A DNA stretch of 64,000 nucleotides from Bradyrhizobium sp. CB1650 (GCF_029761915.1 NZ_CP121695.1:2261501-2325500); one strand, 5' to 3'; counted from the first letter of the stretch, positions 1 to 8,515 are shown. The notes: generated by a model from the letters alone, not told the origin. Program-made: numbers and translations.

Positions 1-481
1 TGTTCTGCCAGACCCGGACACGCTCGAGCCGGATGATGGCCGATTTGTCGTCCTTCGGCAGCGCCACTTCGATGCCGCCTCCTTCGCAATCGACGCCGCA
101 TCCGAGACGGACCTCGTCGTCGTGGTCCTGAAGCACCACGTGGCCGCACGAGCCGCTGGAATCGAAATCACCGGAGCGATGGCGGTATTTGAAGCCGAGC
201 CGGAAGGAGCTGTGGAGCTGCTTGTCTTCCTTGTCGTATTCAGCCGAGACCAGCAGCTTCATCGATGCGACCTTCTGCTTCGGATGCCGCGCCAGGTGCT
301 CGGCGTCGTAGCGGCGGACGAAGCAGGCATAGGCCTTGCTGCCGGGCAGGCCTGCGTACATCCGCGTGTTGAAGGTCTCCGCCTCGGTCTTGGTGGCCTC
401 GCGGACTTTGTCGGCGTCCTCAGCGCGGGCAGCGCCGGTCAGCGCAGCCAGGGTCAGTGCAGCAAGGAGGGAGAGCTTCAT
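1..481 (-). CDS. Secreted hypothetical protein (3' end outside window)
   Basis: The reading frame opens with ATG at 481 and runs leftward off the window, so about 160 N-terminal residues are visible and the C terminus is missing. The first 20 residues form a classical Sec signal peptide (MKLSLLAALTLAALTGAARA, then ED), so the protein is probably periplasmic. The mature part is charged, with several cysteines in the second half (SGSCGHVV, RLGCGVDCEGGG) that could form disulfides. I do not recognise the family. It resembles small conserved hypothetical proteins of Bradyrhizobium, but that is an impression only. An 18-bp palindrome lies about 50 bp upstream of the start. Confidence 0.75.
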   Translation of the reverse strand, partial: MKLSLLAALTLAALTGAARAEDADKVREATKTEAETFNTRMYAGLPGSKAYACFVRRYDAEHLARHPKQKVASMKLLVSAEYDKEDKQLHSSFRLGFKYRHRSGDFDSSGSCGHVVLQDHDDEVRLGCGVDCEGGGIEVALPKDDKSAIIRLERVRVWQN

Positions 482-852
482 GACGGCCTCGATCGCGTGA
501 CAACCACAGCAGGAACTGTTGGCTGTTATACGCGCGACGCGTGCGTCGCGTTCAACGCTCGCAGGTCGCTGACACGATGATTGCGGAGCGGAATGAGCCG
601 GGTAGTTCCATGCAGCGCATTAGTCATCGGTCGGGTCGGGAAGGTTCAATCGACGCGGCGCCTTCGCCTTCCGGAACTCGATGCCGACGATTTCTGTGAC
701 ATTGTCTCAGTCCATCAATGTGATAGCTTTCACAGACGACTGCCTTTCGGAGTCGTAAGCTGCGGTCGCCTGTGTAGGTGTGTGGAGTCCCCGCGGTGGG
801 CGAAATTCGCAACTTCAGATCCGGGAGTCATGATGAGCCGCCGCACGGCGCG
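482..852. other. Intergenic region between divergent genes
   Basis: This stretch separates the secreted protein on the minus strand from the cyclase fusion on the plus strand, and should carry both promoters. Short open frames exist here but have no recognisable protein features. The only clear structure is the palindrome at 533-550. No sigma-70 boxes stood out. Confidence 0.5.
533..550. promoter_or_regulatory. Palindrome, possible operator
   Basis: The sequence CGCGACGC-GT-GCGTCGCG is a perfect inverted repeat with 8-bp arms and a 2-bp centre. It lies 52 bp upstream of the minus-strand start at 481, where a regulator-binding site would be expected. A hairpin in the leader RNA is an alternative reading. 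No regulator is identified. Confidence 0.3.
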
Positions 853-2301
853 ATGCCTCGTCGTCTCGCCGCGATCATTGTCGGTGACATCGCTGCCTAC
901 AGTCGCTTGATGCAGGCCGACGAGGAGGGCACGCATGTCCGCGTCAAGCGGATCGAGCGGGATCTCATACAGCCCAGCATCGTCGAGCACCATGGAAGTC
1001 TGGTGAAGACGACGGGCGATGGCTTCATCGCCATCTTCGACAGTCCCGTCGAGGCCGTTCGATGCAGTATCGTCATCCAGCAGAACCTCATCGGCCGCAA
1101 CGCCTCGCTCCCGAAGCATTCCCGGATCGAGTACCGCATTGGCGTCAATCTCGGTGACGTCATCGTCGAGCCGGACGACATCTACGGCGACGGCGTCAAC
1201 ATCGCAACTCGCATCGAGGGCATTGCCGAGCCCGGTCAGGTCTACATCTCAGGCGCGATCTACGAGCAGATCAAGCACAAGGTGGTGTGCGGCTATGAAT
1301 CGCTCGGAGACCGCAAGGTCAAGAACATCACCGATCCCGTGCGGATCTATCGCGTGCTACCGGACGCAGATGCGGTCGGCAGGACGCGAAGCCGGCGGGA
1401 GAATGCCCTGATCTTTTTCCTCGGCATCACGTTGATGGTCATTGCCGCCGGCGTGCTCTGGTATCTGCTGGCGCCGCCGCCGGGCAAGGTCGGCGAGCAG
1501 GCCGCCGCGCCGGCCGCATCCCCGAGCCCGCAGCCTTCGCCGCACGAAGCGGCGACGCAGACGCCGCAGCCGTCTCCCTCATTGGCTTCCGCGCCGTCGC
1601 CGGCGCCAAGTCCATCGGCGACACCCCTCCGCGAACCCCAGATGGTCGCCATTCGCGGCGGCAGCTTCGCGATGGGAAGCAATGATGATCCGACCGAGCG
1701 CCCGGTCCATCAGGTCTCGATCAAGCCGTTCTCGATCGGCAAATATCCGGTGACGGTGCAGGAGTGGAACGAATGCGCCGCTGCCAAGGCGTGCGGCTTC
1801 ACCGCCACCGGCAAGGACGATGCGCCTGTCGCCAACGTGAGCTGGACCGACGCGCAGCAATACGCCGCCTGGCTGGCGCAGGCGGCGAAGAAGCCCTATC
1901 GGCTGCCGAGCGAAGCCGAATGGGAATATGCGGCGCGCGGCGGAACGCAGACCAAATATTGGTGGGGCGACAAGCTGCAGCCGGGCATGGCCGGGTGCAA
2001 GGATTGCGGTGACCTCGCGGCCGAGCAGCCGGCGAAAGTCGGCAGCTTCAAGCCCAATCCATTCGGGCTCTACGACATGGGCGGCGGCGTCGATCAGTGG
2101 GTCGAGGACTGCTGGCACAGGACCTATCAGGGTGCCCCAGGCGACGGCGCGGCATGGACCGGCGGAGATTGCACCTCGCACGTCCTGCGTTCGGGCTCCT
2201 GGAAGAACGATTCGAGATATGTGCGGCCGTCCAACCGCGATGGTTACGATACTAATGTTCGTTACCCGACGCATGGATTCCGCGTCGCGCTCAGTCCTTA
2301 A
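853..2301 (+). CDS. Class III adenylate/guanylate cyclase fused to a SUMF1-like (FGE-sulfatase) domain
   Basis: Residues 5-170 form a class III nucleotide cyclase domain. The two metal-binding aspartates are in place (VGD at D12, TGDG at D56), as is the conserved block GDVIVEPDDIYGDGVNIATR, so it is probably active. One membrane helix follows (about 184-207), then a proline/serine/alanine-rich linker (about 208-265). The C-terminal domain has the SUMF1/FGE-sulfatase signature (IRGGSFAMGS, RLPSEAEWEYAARGG, NPFGLYDMGGGVDQWVED, HGFRVAL). The topology predicts a cytoplasmic cyclase and a periplasmic sensor. The core block HVLRSGSWKNDSRYVRPSNR has no cysteine where true formylglycine-generating enzymes carry their copper-binding pair, so a binding role is more likely than catalysis. 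The ATG at 853 starts right at the domain (MPRRLAAI). The upstream in-frame start at 778 adds residues unlike the family. Confidence 0.8.
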   Translation: MPRRLAAIIVGDIAAYSRLMQADEEGTHVRVKRIERDLIQPSIVEHHGSLVKTTGDGFIAIFDSPVEAVRCSIVIQQNLIGRNASLPKHSRIEYRIGVNLGDVIVEPDDIYGDGVNIATRIEGIAEPGQVYISGAIYEQIKHKVVCGYESLGDRKVKNITDPVRIYRVLPDADAVGRTRSRRENALIFFLGITLMVIAAGVLWYLLAPPPGKVGEQAAAPAASPSPQPSPHEAATQTPQPSPSLASAPSPAPSPSATPLREPQMVAIRGGSFAMGSNDDPTERPVHQVSIKPFSIGKYPVTVQEWNECAAAKACGFTATGKDDAPVANVSWTDAQQYAAWLAQAAKKPYRLPSEAEWEYAARGGTQTKYWWGDKLQPGMAGCKDCGDLAAEQPAKVGSFKPNPFGLYDMGGGVDQWVEDCWHRTYQGAPGDGAAWTGGDCTSHVLRSGSWKNDSRYVRPSNRDGYDTNVRYPTHGFRVALSP

Positions 2302-2318
2302 GTGCCGGAGTAGGTTTG

Positions 2319-2765
2319 ATGAACGTCATTCGCTGCGTCGCGCTGGCGGCGGCGCTCGCATTGCTTCCGGGCGCCGCCTATTCGCAGGGCAAGACCGCTC
2401 CCAAGGACGCAAAGCTCTATTTCATCACCCCGCGTGACGGGCAGAAGGTCCGCGGCAGTTTCTGGGTCCGGTTCGGCTTGCGCAACATGGGCGTGACGCA
2501 TGCCGGCGACGACTACCAGAACGCCGGGCATCATCATTTGCTGATCGACGTCAACGATCCCATCGATCCCAAGGAGCCGATCCCGCAGGACAAGTCGCAT
2601 CTGCACTTCGGGGCGGGGCAGACCGAAACCCTCCTCGACCTGCCGCCCGGGATGCACACGCTGCAGCTCGTGCTGGGCGATGCCAAGCACTATCCGTTCG
2701 AGCCGCCCATCGTGTCGGAGAAGATCACGGTACGCGTCAGACAGCCCGTTTCAGCGCGGCAGTGA
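2319..2765 (+). CDS. Periplasmic DUF4399-like protein
   Basis: A 148-residue protein whose first 22 or so residues are a signal peptide (VALAAALALLPGAAYSQ). The mature part carries the pattern I associate with DUF4399: YFITPRDGQKV near the N terminus, then a histidine-rich AGHHHLLIDV segment and LPPGMHTLQLVLGDA. The clustered histidines could bind metal, but no function is established for the family as far as I know. The ATG at 2319 follows a purine-rich GGAGTAGG. A TTG three bases earlier is a less likely start. It begins 17 bp after the cyclase fusion stop and may share its transcript. It ends directly against the convergent oxidoreductase gene. Confidence 0.7.
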   Translation: MNVIRCVALAAALALLPGAAYSQGKTAPKDAKLYFITPRDGQKVRGSFWVRFGLRNMGVTHAGDDYQNAGHHHLLIDVNDPIDPKEPIPQDKSHLHFGAGQTETLLDLPPGMHTLQLVLGDAKHYPFEPPIVSEKITVRVRQPVSARQ

Positions 2766-3821
2766 TCAACGCAGGCTGGCGTTGATCTTGTCCAGCACCG
2801 CCGAACCCGGGCAGAGCGCATCCGCTTCCAGCGTGTTGAGCGGCGTCTCGACCGTGTTGAGATGCTCGTGCAGATCTTCCGCCTCGGGATCGACATAGAG
2901 CAGGCCGGTCACGATCTGCCCCTTGGCGGCGTGCTTCTGCAGGAAGGTCATCGCCCCCAGCCGGTCGTGCGGATCGTAGTCGGCATCGATCTTGCGCAGT
3001 GCGACCTTGCTGCCGTCATGCTGCTCGACCACCTGCACCATACCCGGCGCGTAGTCGACGGCGATCGGGTCGCGGCCGACCAGCACGTCGAGCCGGTTCA
3101 CCGCGTCATTGTGCTCGCGGACATAGTCGAAGCTCTTGGTCGAGCCGGCGTGATTGTTGAAGGCGATGCAGGGGCTGATGACGTCGATGAAGGACGCGCC
3201 CTTGTGGCGGATCGCGGCCGCGATCAGCGGCACGAGCTGGGTCTTGTCGCCGGAGAAGCTGCGCGCGACGAAGGTGGCCCCCAACTGCAGCGCGATCGCC
3301 ACGAGGTCGATGGCGTTGTCGGTGTTGGTCACGCCCTTCTTGGACTTCGAGCCGCGGTCGGCGGTCGCCGAGAACTGGCCCTTGGTCAGGCCGTAGACGC
3401 CGTTGTTCTCGACGATATAGGTCATGTTGACGCCGCGCCGGATCGAATGCGCGAACTGGCCGAAGCCGATGGATGCGGAGTCGCCGTCGCCGGAAACGCC
3501 GAGATAGATCAGGTCGCGGTTGGCGAGGTTGGCTCCGGTGAGCACCGACGGCATGCGGCCGTGCACGGAGTTGAAGCCGTGCGAATTGCCGAGGAAATAG
3601 TCCGGCGTCTTCGACGAGCAGCCGATGCCGGAAATCTTCGCCACCCGGTGCGGTTCGATCGACAGCTCATAGCACGCCTCGATGATCGAGGCGGTGATCG
3701 AGTCGTGGCCGCAGCCGGCGCACAGCGTCGAGATCTTGCCTTCATAGTCGCGATGCGTGTAGCCGAGCTCGTTCTTCTTCAGGCCCGGATGATGAAATTT
3801 CGGCTTTGCAATGTAGGTCAT
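2766..3821 (-). CDS. 2-oxoacid:acceptor oxidoreductase, beta (TPP) subunit
   Basis: A 351-residue homologue of the beta subunit of 2-oxoacid:ferredoxin oxidoreductases. It shows the N-terminal LCAGCGHDS motif (C34, C37), a further SGIGCSS cysteine, and the thiamine-diphosphate/Mg site GDGDSASIGFGQ followed by VENNGVYGLTKGQ. Members decarboxylate a 2-oxoacid to acyl-CoA and pass electrons to ferredoxin. The size and lone-beta layout resemble KorB (2-oxoglutarate), but substrate cannot be read from sequence. The start is ATG at 3821 (MTYIAKPKFH). The open frame continues upstream only through a palindromic repeat, which is not family-like. It is the last gene of a three-gene operon. Confidence 0.9.
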   Translation of the reverse strand: MTYIAKPKFHHPGLKKNELGYTHRDYEGKISTLCAGCGHDSITASIIEACYELSIEPHRVAKISGIGCSSKTPDYFLGNSHGFNSVHGRMPSVLTGANLANRDLIYLGVSGDGDSASIGFGQFAHSIRRGVNMTYIVENNGVYGLTKGQFSATADRGSKSKKGVTNTDNAIDLVAIALQLGATFVARSFSGDKTQLVPLIAAAIRHKGASFIDVISPCIAFNNHAGSTKSFDYVREHNDAVNRLDVLVGRDPIAVDYAPGMVQVVEQHDGSKVALRKIDADYDPHDRLGAMTFLQKHAAKGQIVTGLLYVDPEAEDLHEHLNTVETPLNTLEADALCPGSAVLDKINASLR

Positions 3822-3843
3822 GACAACACCTGCAATCCCAAGC

Positions 3844-3967
3844 CCGTCATGGCCGGGCTTGACCCGGCCATCCACGTCTTGGCCAGGAAGAAGAAAGGCG
3901 TGGATGCCCGGGCATAGGCGAGCGGAAGCGACGCCGTCCTTCGGACGGTTATGCCCGGGCATGACGA
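3844..3967. repeat. Dispersed palindromic repeat (GGCCGGGCTTGACCCGGCC type)
   Basis: The element begins with CGTCATGGCCGGGCTTGACC and ends with GCCCGGGCATGACG, forming an imperfect long inverted repeat. A short internal segment (GACGCCGTCCTTCGGACGG) separates two copies of ATGCCCGGGCAT. A related copy lies at 18811-18897. It sits inside the oxidoreductase operon between the alpha and beta genes, where it could form a strong hairpin in the mRNA. Confidence 0.75.
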
Positions 3968-3987
3968 CAGAGAGAGTGCGCCGTAAA

Positions 3988-5835
3988 TCATGACACGGCC
4001 TTGCGGAGCGGGGTCACCTTGAGGTGATCCTGGTGGTCGCCAATGGCTTTTGCGATGAAACGGGCGGTGATCGGCGTGCCGTCGTAATGCACGATCGGCA
4101 CGAGGCGCACCGGGTCGATGCCGTTCTCGTTGACGATGAGCTGGCGGAGCTGGCTGTCGCGATTCTGCTCGACCACATAGACGAAATCGTGCTCCGCAAG
4201 GAAGCTCGCCACGCTCGAGTGGAACGGGAAGGCGCGGATGCGCAGGCGATCGAGCTGATGCCCCCGCGCTTCCAACAGTCCGATCGCCTCGTCCATCGCC
4301 GGCGATGTCGAGCCGAAATAGATCACGCCGTATTTGGTCGGCCGTTCCGCATTGGCCTGGAGCGGGCGCGGCACGAGGTCCTGCGCGGTCTCGAACTTGC
4401 GCACCAGGCGCTGCATGTTGTCGGCGTAGACGGGGCCTTCCTCGGAATAGCGCGCATAGCGGTCGCGCGAGGTGCCGCGGGTGAAGTACGAACCCTTGGT
4501 TGGATGCGTGCCGGGATAGGTGCGGTAGGGGATGCCGTCGCCATCGACGTCGAGATAGCGGCCGAAGTCGCGGCCTTCCTCGAGCATCTCCGCGGTCATC
4601 ACCTTGCCCCGATCATACTGCTTGGCGTCGTCCCATTTCAGCGGACGGCAGAGGCGGTGGTTCATGCCGATGTCGAGGTCGAGCATCAGGAAGATCGTGG
4701 TCTGGAGCCGCTCGGCGAGATCGAAGGACGCCGCGGCGAACTCGAACGCCTCGGCCGGATCTTCCGGGAACAGCAGCACATGCTTGGTGTCGCCATGCGA
4801 AGCATAGGCGCAGGCGATGATATCGCATTGCTGGGTGCGGGTTGGCATGCCCGTCGAAGGGCCGGCGCGCTGGATGTTCATGATCACGGCCGGGATCTCG
4901 GCGAAATAGGATAGGCCGATGAACTCCGTCATCAGCGAGATGCCCGGGCCCGAGGTCGCGGTGAAGGCGCGGGCGCCGTTCCAGGACGCGCCGATCACGA
5001 TGCCGATCGAGGCGAGTTCGTCCTCGCCCTGCACGATCGCGTATTTCGCCTTGCCGGTCTCGGGATCATGCCGGTACTTCTTGCAGTGGCTGGTGAAGGC
5101 CTCCGCCACCGACGATGATGGCGTGATCGGATACCAGGCGCACACCGTCGCGCCGCCGTAGACGGCGCCGAGCGCGGCGGCGCTGTTGCCCTCGATGAAG
5201 ATACGGTCGCCGACCTTGTCGGCCCGCTTGATGCGCAGCCCGATCGGGCATTTCAGGTTCTGCAGCGCCCAGTCGCGTCCGAGATGCAGCGCATGGACGT
5301 TGGAGGAGAGCAGCTTCTCCTTGCCCTTGTATTGCTCGCCGATGAGCTGCTCGATCACCTTCGGATCCATGTCGAGCAGAGCGCACAGCGCACCGAGATA
5401 GATGATGTTCTTGAAAAGCTGGCGCTGGCGCGGATCGGTGTAGGTCGAATTGGTGATCGCGGTCAGCGGCACGCCGATCACGGTGATGTCGTCGCGGAAT
5501 TTGGTCGACGGCATCGGCTTGGTGGAATCGTAGAACAGGTAGCCGCCGGGCTCGATGCCGGCGACGTCCTTGTCCCAGGTCTGCGGGTTCATCGCCACCA
5601 TCATGTCGACGCCGCCGCGGGCACCGAGATGGCCGGCTTCCGTCACCCGCACCTCGTACCAGGTCGGCAGGCCCTGGATGTTGGAGGGAAAGATGTTGCG
5701 CGGGGAGACCGGCACGCCATGGCGCAGGATCGCGCGGGCGAACAGCTCGTTGGCGCTCGCCGACCCCGAGCCGTTGACGTTGGCGAAGCGGACGACGAAG
5801 TCGTTTACGCTGCTGATCGGCTTTTTGTCGGGCAT
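3988..5835 (-). CDS. 2-oxoacid:acceptor oxidoreductase, fused gamma-alpha subunit
   Basis: A 615-residue protein with the gamma domain (about residues 10-190; NVNGSGSASANELFARAILR, GHLGARGGVDMMVAMNP) fused in front of the alpha/pyrimidine-binding domain (about 215-600; GNSAAALGAVYGG, ATSGPGISLMTEFIGL, QRAGPSTGMPTRTQQ). This gamma-alpha fusion is usual for KorA-type enzymes. With the downstream beta subunit it should form the thiamine-dependent core that oxidises a 2-oxoacid and CoA to acyl-CoA, CO2 and reduced acceptor. ATG at 5835 (MPDKKPISS) lies inside the end of the upstream flavoprotein gene, a 31-bp overlap that suggests translational coupling. The frame extends upstream without family resemblance. 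Confidence 0.9.
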   Translation of the reverse strand: MPDKKPISSVNDFVVRFANVNGSGSASANELFARAILRHGVPVSPRNIFPSNIQGLPTWYEVRVTEAGHLGARGGVDMMVAMNPQTWDKDVAGIEPGGYLFYDSTKPMPSTKFRDDITVIGVPLTAITNSTYTDPRQRQLFKNIIYLGALCALLDMDPKVIEQLIGEQYKGKEKLLSSNVHALHLGRDWALQNLKCPIGLRIKRADKVGDRIFIEGNSAAALGAVYGGATVCAWYPITPSSSVAEAFTSHCKKYRHDPETGKAKYAIVQGEDELASIGIVIGASWNGARAFTATSGPGISLMTEFIGLSYFAEIPAVIMNIQRAGPSTGMPTRTQQCDIIACAYASHGDTKHVLLFPEDPAEAFEFAAASFDLAERLQTTIFLMLDLDIGMNHRLCRPLKWDDAKQYDRGKVMTAEMLEEGRDFGRYLDVDGDGIPYRTYPGTHPTKGSYFTRGTSRDRYARYSEEGPVYADNMQRLVRKFETAQDLVPRPLQANAERPTKYGVIYFGSTSPAMDEAIGLLEARGHQLDRLRIRAFPFHSSVASFLAEHDFVYVVEQNRDSQLRQLIVNENGIDPVRLVPIVHYDGTPITARFIAKAIGDHQDHLKVTPLRKAVS

Positions 5836-7604
5836 GAAGATCCTGCGTGGGTCATTTCGATGAAATATTTCTGCATGTCCCAGGCGCCGGTGGGACAACG
5901 CTCGGCGCACAGTCCGCAATGCAGACAGACGTCCTCGTCCTTGACCATCACGCGTCCGGTCTTGAGATCGCTGGAGACGTAGAGGTCCTGGTCCGGATGC
6001 GGCGAGGGTGCCTTCAGGCGCTGGCGCAGGTCGCTTTCCTCGCCGTTCGCCGTGAAGGTGATGCAATCCATCGGGCAGATGTCGGCGCAGGCGTCGCACT
6101 CGATGCAGAGCGCGGTCGAGAACACGGTCTGCACGTCGCAATTCAGGCAGCGATGCGCCTCGCCGAGTGCGAGCTTGACGTCGTAGCCGAGCTCGACCTC
6201 GGCGCGGATGTCCTTCAGCGCGACCACCTTGTCGCGATGCGGCACCTTGAAGCGCTTGTCGACGGAGATGTCGTTGTCATAGCTCCATTCGTGGATGCCC
6301 ATCTTCTGCGAGGACACGTGCACCTCCGGCAGCGGGCGCTCGGTGATGTCCTCGCCCGAGAGCAGCCGGTGGATCGACAGCGCCGCGTCGTGGCCGTGCG
6401 CCACCGCCCAGATGATGTTCTTGGGGCCGAAGGCGGCATCGCCGCCGAAGAACACCTTTGGATTGGTCGAGACGAACGTCTTCGGATCGACCTTGGGCAT
6501 GTGCCATTTGTCGAACTCGATGCCGCAATCCTGTTCGATCCAGGGGAAGGCGTTCTCCTGGCCGACCGCGACCAGCACGTCGTCGCATTCGAAGGTCTGG
6601 TCGGGCTCGCCCGACGGAACGAGGTTGCGGCGGCCTTTGGCGTCGTACTCCGCCTTCACCTTCTGGAAGGTGACGCCGGTGAGTTTGCCGTTGTCGTGCA
6701 TGAAGGCGACGGGGACGAGGAAGTTGAGGATCGGAATGTCCTCGTGGATCGCGTCTTCCTTCTCCCAGGGCGAGGCCTTCATCTCGTCGAAGCCGGAGCG
6801 CACGATGACCTTGACGTCTTCGCCTCCGAGCCTGCGCGCGGTACGGCAGCAGTCCATCGCGGTGTTGCCGCCGCCGAGCACGATCACGCGCTTGCCGATC
6901 TTGTCGGTATGGCCGAAGGAAACGGAAGATAGCCAGTCGATGCCGATATGGATGTTGGCGGCGGCTTCTTTGCGGCCGGGAATGTCGAGTTCGCGGCCGC
7001 GCGGCGCGCCGGAGCCGACGAAGATCGCGTCGTACTTCTCCGCGAGCAGCGACTTCATGCTGTCGATGCGGTGGCCGCCCTTGAACTCGACGCCGAGGTC
7101 GAGGATGTAGCCGGTCTCCTCGTCGATCACCGAATTCGGCAGGCGGAACTTTGGGATCTGCGTGCGCATCATGCCGCCGGCTTCGGGGTCGGCATCGAAC
7201 ACGGTGCAGTGATAGCCGAGCGGCGCCAGATCGCGTGCCACCGTCAGCGAGGCCGGGCCGCCGCCGACCAGCGCGATGCGCTTGCCGTTCTTCGCAGCCG
7301 GATGCGGCAGGCGCTGCTTGATGTCATCCTTGAAATCGGCCGCGACGCGTTTCAGGCGGCAGATCGCCACCGGATTTTCCTCGACGCGTACGCGGCGGCA
7401 GGCCGGCTCGCATGGACGATCGCAGGTGCGCCCCAGGATCCCGGGGAACACGTTCGATTTCCAATTGATCATGTAGGCGTCGCTGTAGCGGCCTTGGGCG
7501 ATCAGACGGATGTATTCGGGAACTGGGGTGTGCGCTGGACAGGCCCACTGGCAATCGACCACTTTGTGAAAGTAGTCGGGGGCCGCGATATCGGTCGGTT
7601 TCAT
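5805..7604 (-). CDS. FAD/NAD(P)-dependent iron-sulfur oxidoreductase (electron-transfer partner)
   Basis: A 599-residue protein related to the small subunit of glutamate synthase (GltD/NfnB type). The N terminus has cysteines for iron-sulfur clusters (CQWACP; CDRPCEPACRR, about 61-71). Two Rossmann sites follow, for FAD (ALVGGGPASLTVA, about 111) and NAD(P) (VLGGGNTAMDCC, about 247). The C terminus adds two ferredoxin-like 4Fe-4S motifs (CIECDACADICP from about 500; CLHCGLCAERCP from about 560). It is the first gene of the operon and overlaps the gamma-alpha gene. Its likely job is to move electrons between the 2-oxoacid oxidoreductase and NAD(P), like the third component described for Kor enzymes of aromatic-degrading betaproteobacteria. 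The direction of transfer is inference. Confidence 0.88.
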   Translation of the reverse strand: MKPTDIAAPDYFHKVVDCQWACPAHTPVPEYIRLIAQGRYSDAYMINWKSNVFPGILGRTCDRPCEPACRRVRVEENPVAICRLKRVAADFKDDIKQRLPHPAAKNGKRIALVGGGPASLTVARDLAPLGYHCTVFDADPEAGGMMRTQIPKFRLPNSVIDEETGYILDLGVEFKGGHRIDSMKSLLAEKYDAIFVGSGAPRGRELDIPGRKEAAANIHIGIDWLSSVSFGHTDKIGKRVIVLGGGNTAMDCCRTARRLGGEDVKVIVRSGFDEMKASPWEKEDAIHEDIPILNFLVPVAFMHDNGKLTGVTFQKVKAEYDAKGRRNLVPSGEPDQTFECDDVLVAVGQENAFPWIEQDCGIEFDKWHMPKVDPKTFVSTNPKVFFGGDAAFGPKNIIWAVAHGHDAALSIHRLLSGEDITERPLPEVHVSSQKMGIHEWSYDNDISVDKRFKVPHRDKVVALKDIRAEVELGYDVKLALGEAHRCLNCDVQTVFSTALCIECDACADICPMDCITFTANGEESDLRQRLKAPSPHPDQDLYVSSDLKTGRVMVKDEDVCLHCGLCAERCPTGAWDMQKYFIEMTHAGSSCPTKSRSAA

Positions 7605-7837
7605 TCCTACCCTGTCCGCGCAGGCCCAAAGACCCGGCGGCCTTCTTGAGCTTGGCGAACGCTTAACGCGCGTCGATCTGGTTTCTAAATTGGATCATAG
7701 GCTTACCTTATTAGAACCGTTCCGAAGCACAACGGCAAATTTCCGCGATCTCCAGCTTTCATAGGAGCTGCGCGCGGACAGCATTAACGCCCGCGCGATA
7801 TGCGGCAGTGCACCATGTCCTGATCGATTTGGATGTG

Positions 7838-8515
7838 TCAGCCGCGCGAGATATCGCTCTTGGCGAGGTCCCATATCAGGCAATAGGTGCCGACCGAGAC
7901 GGGAAGCGGGAACGGCGCGGCAGCGGGTCCGGTGAAGCGCTCGGCGATGACGGTCGAGACGGCGCTGACTTGTGTGCCGTCGATCAGCACGAACCAGTCG
8001 CGCGCGCCTTCGTTGCGCGTAGCCGGAATCTCCGCCGTGGCGCCGGACAGCTCCGGCTCGCTTTCGAGCAGATGCATGGAGATGATGCCGTCGCGCGTTT
8101 CCGGTGCCAGCTTCTCCCGCAGCGCATCACGCCATGCCCCGGCATCGTCGGGTCTCGGACGCAGCCGGACCACGCCGAGCGCCGCGCCGCGCCCGGTGCC
8201 GTTGCTGATCGTGATGCGCGCCACCACGCGGAGCATGTTCTTGAAGCGCGCCATGGTCTGGCGCGACCACTCGGTCGGGCTCGCGAGCCGCGCCCGGTAG
8301 GCGGGACTGTCCAGCACGTCGAGCGTCGCGGTCGAATAGAGGCAGAGATATTTTGGATTGGCGGCGTGCGCGACATAGCGCCGCGCCTCCAGGAAACCCT
8401 CGATCGCGACACGCTCTTCCAGATGTTCGCGATCGTACCAGCGATTGAAATCGGCTTCATCGGCTGCGTCGATATCCATCGACGTCAGCAGCATGCCCTT
8501 TCCGGCGAGCGGCAT
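7838..8515 (-). CDS. Hypothetical protein, dimeric alpha/beta-barrel (DUF4286-like)
   Basis: A 225-residue soluble protein with no signal peptide. The N terminus carries DEADFNRWYDREHLEERVAI, followed by GFLEARRYVA and the segment KYLCLYSTATLDVL. This is the pattern of small dimeric ferredoxin-like barrel proteins annotated EthD/DUF4286-like, often stress- or catabolism-linked. The second half looks like a diverged repeat of the same fold (GIISMHLLESEPELS). I cannot assign an enzyme activity. It is probably its own unit: a palindromic repeat separates it from the upstream aminopeptidase gene, and over 230 bp separate it from the oxidoreductase operon. Confidence 0.6.
   Translation of the reverse strand: MPLAGKGMLLTSMDIDAADEADFNRWYDREHLEERVAIEGFLEARRYVAHAANPKYLCLYSTATLDVLDSPAYRARLASPTEWSRQTMARFKNMLRVVARITISNGTGRGAALGVVRLRPRPDDAGAWRDALREKLAPETRDGIISMHLLESEPELSGATAEIPATRNEGARDWFVLIDGTQVSAVSTVIAERFTGPAAAPFPLPVSVGTYCLIWDLAKSDISRG

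Noticed and set aside
7605..7837. A FixK/Fnr box (TTGAT-N4-ATCAA) in front of the oxidoreductase operon
   Set aside because: I looked for the palindrome because low-oxygen control would make sense, but no match is present. The TTCTAA/TTAGAA pair at 7683-7715 has a 21-bp gap and is too loose to call.
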